DNA of 64,000 nt, from NCBI GenBank assembly GCA_006503535.1, contig QYRS01000012.1:1240001-1304000 (forward strand), given 5' to 3'. Both the position numbers and the translations under genes were made by a program. The notes under the pieces are model-generated. The model was not told the DNA's origin and made no database searches. It was given only the letters and a program-made list of their open reading frames with translations. This stretch comes from Arthrinium phaeospermum. Lineage: Eukaryota; Ascomycota; Sordariomycetes; Amphisphaeriales; Apiosporaceae. This document shows, piece after piece, positions 1-9,461 of this stretch. The number at the start of each line of letters is the position of its first letter. The stretch's first letter is position 1.

Positions 1-175
1 GCTGCCGACCTCCATGGTGCTGGTCGACGCCACTGCCCCGCCGTTCTGCGTCACGTACGAGGGCTGCCACGTCATGAATCCCGGCACCGTGCTGGTAGCT
101 GGGCGGCGAGGCGTGGGGAGATGGATAGAGTATACGTTGGGCGGCACCGGCAAACTCCGGGAGTGCCTGTTTTAG
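1..175 (+). CDS. DPB2: DNA polymerase epsilon subunit B, C-terminal end (partial)
   Basis: The reading frame starting at base 3 is open to a TAG at 173-175 and gives the last 57 residues of a protein that begins upstream of the window. The tail contains TYEGCHVMNPG followed by RRGVGRWIEY. This matches the conserved C-terminus of the B subunit of DNA polymerase epsilon (Dpb2), where a hydrophobic strand, a Cys-x-x-[IVM]-NPG turn and a basic-aromatic strand close the inactive calcineurin-like phosphoesterase fold. Dpb2 is the essential second subunit of the leading-strand polymerase and links it to the CMG helicase. Only the end is visible, so no catalytic or OB-fold region can be judged. The other B subunits (alpha, delta) share the fold, but the YxGCxVxNPG pattern fits epsilon best. 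Confidence 0.75.
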   Translation, partial: LPTSMVLVDATAPPFCVTYEGCHVMNPGTVLVAGRRGVGRWIEYTLGGTGKLRECLF

Positions 176-604
176 AGCTCAGACGGGCGAGTCTGGGGTT
201 TTGCATAGAAGACGTATTGATGAATATAATGACAGCATGGTATATACATGTAGGTGTTTCTGCACTATTGTATGTGAGAATAATCGGGTTCTGGCATTGA
301 TGATACATAGAGAAAGGATATTTTGAACATCAAGTTAGTTTCTATTACACCAGCGGCCTCCTTTGCTTCTGACTAAGACCGCCAGCTAGGGGCAGTGGGG
401 TATGTAGTAAGCTGGGAGCTTGGGGTGCTGGCCAATCACGTTCGCAAATCACATTTGTCAGCTTCCTGGGCGTATTCGATCCCTTTGCATATCTCATTCC
501 CCTGGGCCGCAGTGTTGTTTCCTATCTATATACGAGGTTTGGTTGATCAACCTTAGGCTTCTCAATATACCAATCATACCAACAGATGTTGCACCGCTAC
601 CACG
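176..604. other. intergenic region between DPB2 and the Zn2Cys6 gene
   Basis: This stretch holds the DPB2 3' untranslated region and the promoter of the downstream regulator. Short ORFs on both strands have no coding character. No repeat or RNA gene was seen. Confidence 0.5.
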
Positions 605-3091
605 ATGGAGAATCTGTCGCGACGAAAAGTAAGGAGCAGCCCTCATATCCTCACTGGCCCACCACCCATGCTAATCGTATAAGCAGGCATGTACGTTAAC
701 TCATATACATCGGGTGGGAATCTGTTAGATAGAACAAAGACTCATCATTGCTCGATATAGGCGATACTTGCTATAGTCGCAAGATCAAATGTGACATGGC
801 CAAGCCAGTCTGCTCCAACTGTCAGCTGTATAAGGTCCGATGCACCACCACGCTCATACGGAGGCGGGCGATGGCCCCGAAGCTGAAGCCGCCTGCAGAT
901 GTGCCACCGCCGGAGCGGGAACCAAGGTCCCACCACACATCCACAAACAACAATGAGAGCCTCGAGGCTCGTCTCAAGGGGATCGAGGCCAGGCTCGACT
1001 CCCTGGGTGCGTCTTCTGCAGGAGGAGACGCGTCGCTAGCGTCGCTGCTGGGTTACCCGCCTGTCATCAACCCCCATGATTTCAGCTCCAGTGTGGATAT
1101 GGGTATGCTAGAGACCCCGGGTGACTCCGAGCCAGTAGTACTAGGAAACGGCGGCGGCGGCGGCAGCAGCAGCCACGCTTCTTACGCGGCAGGCGGCTTC
1201 TTCCCCGAGCTGCCGCCACTCCACGAGGCTTTACCCGTTATCGAGTGTTACTTCCAGGACTTTAACAGCATCTTGCCCCTACACCACCAGCCCACCTTCA
1301 TGAGGCTCCTCCACCGGTGTTACTCCAGCGGCGGCGGCGGGGTCGAGCAACATCAACAACAGCGGCGGAAGGTAGAGCTCGCTCTCGTCCACTCCGTCCT
1401 CGCCATCGGGTACCGGCTCCGGCCGAACGTCTCCGACGACACCACTTTCATCACGGGCGGCGGTGGCGCTGCTATGCCGAACCCCTTCGCCGAGGATAAA
1501 AGCCAGCAGTACCTGCGGGACTGCGGGCGGCTCCTCCACGACCTCGTCACCCGGGACGAGGATACGCTGGGGATACAGGCCCTTCTCGCCATGGTCGTGC
1601 TGCACCTGGCCAACGGCGACGAAAAGCCGGCTTCGATGCTGATTAGCGCGGCCATGCGGCTGGCGCACAGTCTGCAGCTGCACACGAGTGCTTCCGATGT
1701 GTCCTTCCCGCTCCACGAGGCGCAGCAGCGGCACAATATCTTTTGGATATGCTATTGTCTTGACAAGGTATGGGGAAGGAGAAGTTTATGCCGTCTTTGG
1801 TACAAACATGGGTGACTCGGTGCTTACAATAATATCCCTTGCTTAGGATACCAGCCTAAGAACCATCACGCCATCGGTGCAGCTGGACGACGATATCGAC
1901 CTGGGCCTCCCGGGCACTACCTCATCTTGCGAATGCGTATCCCCGGAGAACATGTTCGGCATAATGGAGGAGGAGGTACGACCGCCGCCGCCGTTCCACT
2001 ACCTGCGCGCCCGCGTCCAGCTTGCCTTCATCGAGGGCCAGATTTACGACAAGCTCTACAGCGTGCGCTCGCTAAAGGAGACGCCGGAACAGCGCAGACA
2101 GCAAGTCGCCCAACTCGATACCCTGCTCGATGCATGGAGGCACTCCAGCCTACCTCCTGCCCCTGCCCATGCCCCCGCCTTTCATCAGGAGGGCGCTGAG
2201 GACAATCTTGATAGCTTGGCGGCTACCCTGAACCACACGCACCTCTTCTGTCTCTTCACTCTGCATGGCCTGTATTCAAAGGACTCGGTCTGGGTGCGGA
2301 ATATCGATATACTCGGCCGCACGGCGCTGGAGGACTTCAGCAACAAGTCGGGGAGGTGTATGCACAGCTTGCAGGTGAGTCTCTCTCTCCCGGCGCAGCT
2401 CTTGTAAGCCCATCCGCTTTCCGATTATACTCACACGTATTCGCGTATAGCCGCCCATCCCCGACGCATGGAACAAGTGCGTTCTAGCCTCACGCTGCAG
2501 CGTCGAACTCATCACGAACAACAACCAAAGAGGACGACAAAACAGCACCAACAACAACAACATCTGGTCCAGCACCTGCCTCCTCTTCTCCGCCCTCGTA
2601 ATCCTCCTCGTCAACATCACCTACGAGCCCGGCCACCCGCGCGCCCCGCACGACCGCCAGCTAGCCGCCGACGGCGCCGCGCTCTTCCAACAAAGCCTCC
2701 TCCTCCTCCGCAAAGGAGGCGACGATCCGAAGCCGACCAACACGCTCGCCAGCGTCCTGCGCGGCCTCGAGCTGGCGGCCGACAAGTGGACCGACTACTA
2801 CGCGCTGGACCCCCTGTCGGTGCGGCCGCCCTTGCCGGCCAAGGGGCACGACTTGTTCGGGAACGGGATCCTGGCGATGCCGGCGGCGGCGGGGTCGTCG
2901 TCGTTGGAACTTTTGCGGGACGAGGAGGCGGCGTCGATGGTAAGCAATTATTGCCCGATTTAAGACTGTTTTGAGTCGAACATGAGCTGACCTTAGGCAA
3001 TGGCGGACAGGATGTGCCGGTTTCATTTGATGATTCCATGGGCTTGTGGACCGAACGGACAAGGCTAGACACCTTGAGTATGGACTTTTAA
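605..3091 (+). CDS. Zn(II)2Cys6 fungal-specific transcription factor
   Basis: Six exons: 605-628, 684-690, 761-1767, 1847-2374, 2451-2939, 3011-3091 (711 aa). All introns are GT-AG and all phases close. Residues 11-38 form a perfect Zn2Cys6 knot (C11, C14, C21, C28, C31, C38; spacing C-x2-C-x6-C-x6-C-x2-C-x6-C) preceded by RRKQA. The first zinc ligand is built across a 7-nt micro-exon, 684-690. A short linker with predicted dimerisation helix (LEARLKGIEARLDSL) follows, then a Fungal_trans-type middle homology region with IFWICYCLDKDTSLRT, whose DKD spans the third intron. The C-terminus reads PVSFDDSMGLW. It should bind CGG-type sites as a nuclear activator; the target pathway cannot be read from sequence. 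The last intron has a second acceptor 14 nt upstream (AG at 2995-2996) that would change the C-terminus, and retention of that intron stops soon after 2939. Confidence 0.88.
684..690 (+). other. 7-nt micro-exon of the Zn2Cys6 gene
   Basis: CAGGCAT lies between an intron at 629-683 (GTAAGG, branch-like CTAAT, acceptor AAG) and an intron at 691-760 (GTACGT to ATAG). It supplies Gln9, Ala10 and the first base of Cys11. Without it the reading frame of the zinc knot is lost and the first zinc-binding Cys is absent. Confidence 0.75.
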
Positions 3092-3635
3092 CATAAAGCT
3101 GAGGAGAGATGCATGAAGGAGTTGTGCGTATGAGCATATGCATAGGACAGTAAACTCCATCAGTATCTGATAAATATCATACGAGACAAGAAACTGCAGA
3201 TTCAGCAATCACCAAATCACATATCACACATCACAGAGGAACATCCAAGTATATGAAACCAGTCAACTTTTAGGCAAGTACGTAGTAAATAAGCTACGAG
3301 TAGATATCCAGCCACATAACTTTACATACCTCCAAAAGATTTTCCAGCCCAACGAAATACCTCCCGGAGGAAACCCCATCATTAGTAGAATGGTAAGGAG
3401 TGTGTACGTGGGTCATGAGCCCACGAGAAAGAAAAGGAGTTCGCTTTTAGCTCAACCAGTGACCTGCAAAAGAGTGATTGGCGTGATGAACATGAATGCG
3501 CAAGGAACACGATTCATCCAAGCTTAACTGTCGTAAGTCGTTATATCCAGCAGCAGCGGTCAAGACCGGCGATGGTAGTGATGCCAATTGCGAGCCATTG
3601 TCGTCGTCATCATCACCACCCTCGCCGACGGCCAC
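3092..3635. other. intergenic region between two convergent genes
   Basis: The region contains the 3' ends of the Zn2Cys6 gene (+) and the calpain-like gene (-). It is A/T-richer than the flanking genes. No other coding region was recognised. Confidence 0.5.
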
Positions 3636-5270
3636 TCAATTGGCGACACCGATGCAAGCGAACAGCTTCTGGAACTCGGTGCACTCGAGGGCCAGGACGC
3701 CGTTGCTGTTGAGCATGCAGGCCGGGCGCCAGAACTCGGGGTCGACGCGGTCGAGCAGGCCCGGGTAGCTGTTGAGGCCGAGCGGCTCGGTGACGCCCCA
3801 GGGGTTGCGCATCACAATGTACGAGCGGTCGCCGAACTGGCACCAGCCCAGCACCGAGTAGGCGTGGTTGGCCACAATGTTGGAGCCCTTGTACATCTTG
3901 CCCGTCGCGTACGTGTAGGCGGCCATGGGGTTGATGGTCTTGAAGTTGACCGAGCTGGCGCGCACGATGCCCAGCAGCTCCTTGTGGTTGCGGTTCTCGG
4001 TGAAGAAGTAGTGGGGGTCGCGGCCGTTGATCTGGGCCATGGCCTTGATGGGGTCGCCGTAGGCGGTCTGGGTGATGTCGGGGCGGTCGCTGCTGTCGCC
4101 CGTGATCCACTTGGCGAAGGCCTTCTCGTACAGGGCGGGCCAAATGTCCATGCGGTCGCTAGAGCGGGCGTAGATGCTGTCCATGCTTGAGTTGTTGACC
4201 GGGATCTCGTGGTTCACCTTGATAGTCTGGGTGCTGTTGTTGTTGCGTCCGCCCTTGTCGTGGAACTTGACCTCAAACTGCTGCTGGCGGCGGCGGCGGC
4301 TGTCATCACGGTCATCGTTGTACTCGTGGCTGACGCTGCGAGTCGAACGGTTGATGATGGCCGGGTTGGCCCAGAAGACGGAGAAGATGGCAGCAATGAG
4401 CCACGAGTTGCTCGTGGCTCCCTGAACGGGGTCGTCGAAGCGGTTGGCGACAGTGCCGCAACGGTTGCGCATCGCGTTGAGATAGCCGACGGGCCTCTCG
4501 TTCATCGAGATGCGGTTTTCGAAGTCCATGAACATCCGTTGCTGGTACTGGTGACGGGCAGTCTCTTCGGCGTGGCGCCAGGTGGCATTGGGTGGTGCCC
4601 AATCGCCCTTGTTGCGGCGGAACATGGTGGCGAGGTCGTTGACAGACATGGTGATCTGGGTGTTGGAGACGGTCTTGGACAGATTGTGGCCGTCCAGAAT
4701 GACTCGGAGCTTGCCATTCTGGAGACGGGCCAGCTTCACCTTGGTGCTGCCGATGCCCTTGAGACCGACCTGCTCGAGATCCTCGAGCTTCTCGACACGG
4801 GAGAGATCCGGGGTGATAAGGTCGTTCTCGTCAAGAATCTTGACGTCGTCAGACTTGAGGAGCTTGGCGGTCTTGTTCTCCGAGTCGAGCTCAAGACCAG
4901 CATACAGGATGGAGTCGTGCTTCAGGTCAAAAAGCTCGTCATAGTCGGTCTGGAGGACATCCGAGACAATGCGGGCGCAGTCGCGGGATTGGTGCGTCAG
5001 GCGGTGGCCCACCATCGACTCGACCAGGGCATAGGGGTTGATGGCTCCGACGACCACGTCGCTGGGCTCCTTGTCGGGGTCGGGGAACTTGCCAATATCC
5101 CCGCTGGTGACCCGGACATCCCGGACATCCCGGAGGTCATCGTACTCATCCATGGTGGTGGACGAGGCAGCCCGGTGCTCGACCTTGCGGCCGGTCAGAG
5201 CCTCGAAGAGAACATAGGGGTCGACGGTGACCTCGTTGCGGGATCCGGATGCAGACGATTGGTTGTACAT
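3636..5270 (-). CDS. calpain-like (peptidase C2 fold) protein with Cys-to-Ser active site
   Basis: Single-exon gene, 544 aa. Residues 283-290 read QGATSNSW, which aligns with the calpain active-site signature Q-G-x-x-G-D-C-W. The oxyanion Gln283 and Trp290 are kept, but the nucleophilic Cys is Ser289 and the preceding Asp is Asn288. The other two triad positions are intact: His469 in NHAYSV and Asn489 in RNPWG. The fold is therefore a calpain core of roughly residues 240-530 that probably lacks ordinary cysteine-protease activity. The N-terminus carries two copies of a short motif, DPYVLFEALTGRKVEH (17-32) and NPYALVESMVGHRLTH (78-93). Neither a penta-EF-hand domain nor a signal peptide is seen. 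A role as a regulatory pseudoprotease is inference; serine-based catalysis is possible but unproven. Long ORFs on the opposite strand are codon-bias shadows. Confidence 0.85.
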   Translation of the reverse strand: MYNQSSASGSRNEVTVDPYVLFEALTGRKVEHRAASSTTMDEYDDLRDVRDVRVTSGDIGKFPDPDKEPSDVVVGAINPYALVESMVGHRLTHQSRDCARIVSDVLQTDYDELFDLKHDSILYAGLELDSENKTAKLLKSDDVKILDENDLITPDLSRVEKLEDLEQVGLKGIGSTKVKLARLQNGKLRVILDGHNLSKTVSNTQITMSVNDLATMFRRNKGDWAPPNATWRHAEETARHQYQQRMFMDFENRISMNERPVGYLNAMRNRCGTVANRFDDPVQGATSNSWLIAAIFSVFWANPAIINRSTRSVSHEYNDDRDDSRRRRQQQFEVKFHDKGGRNNNSTQTIKVNHEIPVNNSSMDSIYARSSDRMDIWPALYEKAFAKWITGDSSDRPDITQTAYGDPIKAMAQINGRDPHYFFTENRNHKELLGIVRASSVNFKTINPMAAYTYATGKMYKGSNIVANHAYSVLGWCQFGDRSYIVMRNPWGVTEPLGLNSYPGLLDRVDPEFWRPACMLNSNGVLALECTEFQKLFACIGVAN

Positions 5271-5378
5271 CTTGATCGATGAGATAAGATATGTTGTAAA
5301 ATATTGTATAGATGTTTGATGAAGGCTGATGTCTTAGGGAGGAAAGAGAAATCGTGTTAGAACCGGGAGACTTGACGG

Positions 5379-5385
5379 TATTTAT
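5379..5385 (-). promoter_or_regulatory. TATA-like element upstream of the calpain-like gene
   Basis: ATAAATA on the minus strand, about 110 nt upstream of the ATG at 5270. The distance suits a TATA box with a short leader. The assignment rests on motif and spacing alone. Confidence 0.3.
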
Positions 5386-6589
5386 GTCCGTCTCCCAAGC
5401 CAGGGAGTCTCAAGTTCTTCCTGTAAGTCGCACTCGCTGGAAGTGAGGGGAAATCACAAGTTGTAGGACTATGCACCTCGAAAGGGGAGGATAGACTTGC
5501 AACGCGCGTTAGGGCCATACACCCAGCTGGTGCTTAACTTCGTGATGGGCCCATGGCGACACGGGTGTCAGAGATCATTGACTTCACGGTGTGGTTATCC
5601 CAGGAGCTGTGCTGGGACTAGCTCGTCTTACGGCTCTGAGCAATGCGACTGGCCCCTATTACCAAGAAGGGACGGGCATGATTGGATGCTTCTGCATCTG
5701 AACAAGGATCGAGATGGCCCCCGAAGGGTATCCAAATTTGTTGAACGTAATATTAGCTCGCCGCCGTGTCGAACTCAGCTGAAAACAGTGCATGCCTCTG
5801 TGAGGGAGCGGGTTTCAGAGTTCGTAACCAGGACCTTACCTAGTAACACGCAGACTCTTCGGACACCCGCCTGCTTCTCCTCCTGGCTTGCTCTCAAGGG
5901 CTTCTCTCCCTCATACGGCGTTCGTCAACCAAGCCTTCACCTGGGCTCAGGGAAACTTCGTACATCTCACGAAGCGAACTGGTCAGCAAATGCGTACGTA
6001 TTGTTGGGATCACAAATGGACTGACTGCTGTTGAGCATCTCTGTCTTCGGTCCGACTATGTAGATGGCCCCGCCCGCAGATGGCATAGCAATAGGGATCT
6101 GGAAAGGAGTGCAGTGCAATTGACTTCAGGGTTGGGGTTGAGCTGCCCGCCCCCAGACTGCTGTCCGCTACTAGATGAAACTCAAATCTTGCTGTCCGTG
6201 AATGCGGCTCAAAGCCTAGCTGGCACCTTGAGGCTGCGGGGGAAGTCGTCTTCCCCGCCAAGGTACGCCTCTTTCAGTAATCCTAGGCAAACCTTGTCCC
6301 AACGAAGAAGATCGATCTCGTCTCGCTTTCTGCCGGATTTCCACGGCAAGTCAGGGGAAATTCAAGATGAGGCCGTGCTAGCGGGACAGCTTCTGCAACC
6401 TTGGAGCACAGGGCCTTCTGTTGAGCCCAGTGTAACTTTCCCCGGAGACGCAATGTCGGTACTTGCAAACGGGCGCTCTTGGCACGACGTAATCCGGGGT
6501 TGGCACTCCCGCCTAGAGTTTCCCACGGGCGCCAGTTCCTGCCAGGCACGTGTGTATGTTCGCAGTTAAGACAAGGGGTAAGCCAAAGT

Positions 6590-6594
6590 CAGAG

Positions 6595-6625
<31 letters not shown>

Positions 6626-6628
6626 CAG
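6590..6628. repeat. hexanucleotide microsatellite (AGAGCC)n
   Basis: About 6.5 perfect copies of AGAGCC. In one frame this reads as a run of Glu-Pro, but the surrounding ORF shows no other coding feature. Confidence 0.85.
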
Positions 6629-7559
6629 CTGGCTGCCAAACACAAGGCGAGCACTGCCCACGATGCCAAACAGTATCTGCAAGCCGGATCACGTTAGTAA
6701 ATTCAGCACTGCTGGGGTACATCCGTACCCAGGCCAACCTTGATGGGGGTTGGGAAGAACAGTGCCTGTCTGCCCAGCGACGACTACCTGGCCACGAAAG
6801 ATGCTCCCGGCAGACAGGCCCAGAACGCAGGCTGGTGAAGCGGGGACCAATCAGGGCAATTGGGCGGCGAGACGGAGCGGCTCTTGCTGAAATGCATTTC
6901 GAGTCCTTTTCATCATCGACCGCCTCGAGACCGTGACTGCTGGGAATCCTCGTGCACGCATGGCGATGGTGATTGGCCGATGCTGGAGGGCCTCTACTTA
7001 GGCTGGAGCTTGACCTCATAGATCGATCAAGACAACAAGTCGTGGCGTTTCGAAATATGTATGTGCAGGCGGGTGCCCGCCGCCGCTGCCTGCCCGTGGA
7101 ACTGACTTTTGGGCAATCTAATTTGCGCCGGCGATCAATGTGGAAGCGAATGCTGCTCGAGATCGTATGATTGTAGATTCTCGAGTCTGGCCCCAGCTTA
7201 CGAGAGAGTCGAAATGCAAAATGCTGGGGGTTGAGAGAGGGGAAGCAGGAAAGGGCGAGCGGGCATGTTTACTGTATACTTCCTGCCTTCAATAGCAAGC
7301 AGCAGCTAAAATTTTGAATTTGGCAAACGGTACATGGTTTAAGACTGGACTGGTCCCTTTCGGGGCCTTTTCGCGCTTTTTTGTTCGGGCTAACAGACGG
7401 ACGGGACGTCTATCACGCCGGACCGGCTGAACAGCAACGCCCATGCCCGATCAAACCGGCAAGAATGACAGTAAAAACAACGGGTATAGGTATGTGAAAT
7501 TGCTTTGTACGGGGTACTAGGCAGCTACAATTAGCCATTGGCTACGCATGTAGATTTCG

Positions 7560-7567
7560 TATAAAGG
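7560..7567 (+). promoter_or_regulatory. TATA box candidate of the dehydrogenase gene
   Basis: TATAAAGG lies 103 nt upstream of the ATG at 7670 on the coding strand. It is a good match to the TATA consensus at a plausible distance. Confidence 0.4.
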
Positions 7568-7669
7568 AAGATTCAGTCCGCCTCCTTTATGTAATCGAGG
7601 TTTAAATCAGACTCGACAAACCCAATTAGAGGTAAGTAGTTTTCAACCAGCATTGACCCAACAACAGCA

Positions 7670-8849
7670 ATGGCAACAACCCCACAAGGCAGCATCTTCG
7701 TGACCGGCGCCAACGGCGGCCTGGGCTCGGCAATAGTGGACCGCATCGTCCGAGACCCAACACTAGCAGCCAACTATCACGGCCTGTACACCATCCGCAA
7801 CCCGCAGCGCGCCGACGCCGTCCAGAAAGTCCTATCGCAAAGCGCCGCTGGCCGCCACAGCCACGACCTCGTCCCTCTAGACCTGTCCAGCCTGTCCAGC
7901 GTGCGCGCCGCCGCCGCCGACGTGAACCGCCGCGTGGCCGCGGGCGCGCTGCCCCCGATCCGGGCGCTGGTGCTCAACGCGGGCTGGCAGGAGTACACGA
8001 CGCAGACCCGGACGGCCGACGGCTTCGACCAGGCCTTCCAAGCCAACTACCTGTCGCACTTCCTCCTGACGCTGCTGCTACTCCAAAGCCTGGACCGGGA
8101 GCGCGGCCGCGTCGTCGTCCTCGGCAGCTGGTCGCACGACACGACGGACCCGCGCAACAAGATGGGCCCCACGGGCGCCGCGTACACGACCGAGCCGTAC
8201 CGGGAGATCTTCCCTGCTGCGGACCAGCCCATGGACACCGAGAAGGTCGCCACGGGGCGGTGGAGCTCGGCGGTGGAGCACCCGGGCGACCTCGCGGCCG
8301 GGTACCGGCGTTACGGCGCCTCCAAACTCGCCGAAGTCATGATGATGTGAGCTCAAATTCAAGGCGGCGATTTCTTGTAGGCACAGTAACTAACCCAGCC
8401 CCTATTCATTGAAAAACAGGCGCGAGCTAGCCAAACGCATCGCCGCCGACCCGGCCCTCTCCAACCTGACCGTCGTCGGCGTGGACCCGGGCGCGATGCC
8501 GTCGAACCTGATGCGGGAGCGCGGCACGCCGCTGCTGCGGTTCATGGCCGACTGGCTGTTGCCGTGGCTGGTGCCCATCCTGTCGTGGTTCCGGCCCAAC
8601 GGCGACTTCCGCACCACGGCCCAGTCGGCGCGAGACGTACTCAGCGCGGCGGGCTTGGTCCCCAGCGGCGGCAGTGGTGGCGACACTTCGGCTTCACCCA
8701 AGCTCAACGGGACGTACTTTGACGGTTTCCAGATCGGCGAGGTTGGGCCGGAGGCCAAGGATGACGTCAAGTGCAAGACCCTGTGGACTGACGGGATCCG
8801 GTTCCTTGAGGTCCAAGAGGGTGATACGGTGCTGGCCGATTGGCGGTAG
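7670..8849 (+). CDS. short-chain dehydrogenase/reductase (SDR)
   Basis: Two exons, 7670-8346 and 8420-8849 (368 aa). The 73-nt intron has GTGAGC, a CTAAC branch site and CAG, and it completes the third Met of a Met run. The nucleotide-binding glycine motif TGANGGLG is at residues 12-19, a central NAG at 103-105 (VLNAGW), a serine in the GSWSHD strand near 153, and the catalytic YGASK at 215-219. After the intron comes a VDPGAM strand typical of the SDR turn after beta-6. A hydrophobic segment (LPWLVPILSWF) lies in the substrate-cap region, and the C-terminus is longer than in minimal 250-residue SDRs. This is an NAD(P)(H)-dependent oxidoreductase of the protochlorophyllide-reductase/retinol-dehydrogenase-like type; the substrate is unknown. 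It converges on the phosphatidylserine decarboxylase gene. Confidence 0.9.
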
Positions 8850-9461
8850 CCGTAATCGAATTATAATTGACTTTGGCCGCATGCGTCTTCTTCATGTTGT
8901 GCATTGCAGGTGTTATTGTGTGGGCAGAACCCCAGAAGAGCTGGGCTGGTTCTTGTAATTCCACTTCGTCTTCTACAGTGTATTATATTTCCCTGAGCCA
9001 AATTTCTGAATTTCAATTAACAGTCATGACAAATGCGTATCAGCACTATCAGGATAAGAAAGGGTCTGCCTAATGCCCATATGAATGTGGTCTTTTTTTC
9101 TTCTTTAGTTCTGTTCGAACAATACCAACTAACAGGCTATTACAAACGACTGTTGACTGAAAATGCGGTGTCCGTACTGCGTTTCTATGATTCTTGGGGT
9201 TCCTTCATCAACAGGGACCAACCATTTGGCCCGTTGTTCTCACCTTCCTTGGTCATTACCGTGATCGCAAGAAAATTGGTTGTTTCCCAGAGTTTATGAT
9301 CATGAAAATTGAATACAACGACCGGTCCCATATCAATTGGCAACCTGTCCCATCCCCGCACTCCCCTATTCTTCATGGCTTGATGATGAGCTGGGCGTCG
9401 AATCCTCCTGAAAAGGAGTTTGGCTGCGGAGCAACTGCCGAAGTTGCCAGCCGGAGCCCTT
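8850..9461. other. convergent 3' intergenic region
   Basis: The 3' untranslated regions of the SDR gene (+) and the decarboxylase gene (-) share these 612 bases. No gene was recognised. The open frame continuing from the decarboxylase exon into this region is read-through past its last splice donor at 9688. Confidence 0.55.

Larger units (their letters stand above)
5271..7669. other. 2.4-kb intergenic region between divergent genes
   Basis: This region lies between the calpain-like gene (-) and the dehydrogenase gene (+) and should hold both promoters. Several ORFs of 100-175 codons occur on both strands, but none has family-like composition, a domain motif or a consistent splice pattern. 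A hexanucleotide repeat lies at 6590-6628. Confidence 0.5.

Noticed and set aside
4209..5282. A 357-codon ORF opposite the calpain-like gene, and a 200-codon one at 3588-4190
   Set aside because: Both are antisense shadows created by the GC-rich third positions of the minus-strand gene; they have Val/Gly/Leu-heavy composition and no domain.
9185..9461. C-terminal extension of the decarboxylase exon
   Set aside because: Read-through past the donor at 9688; splicing to 9629 gives a family-like end and a stop at 9462.
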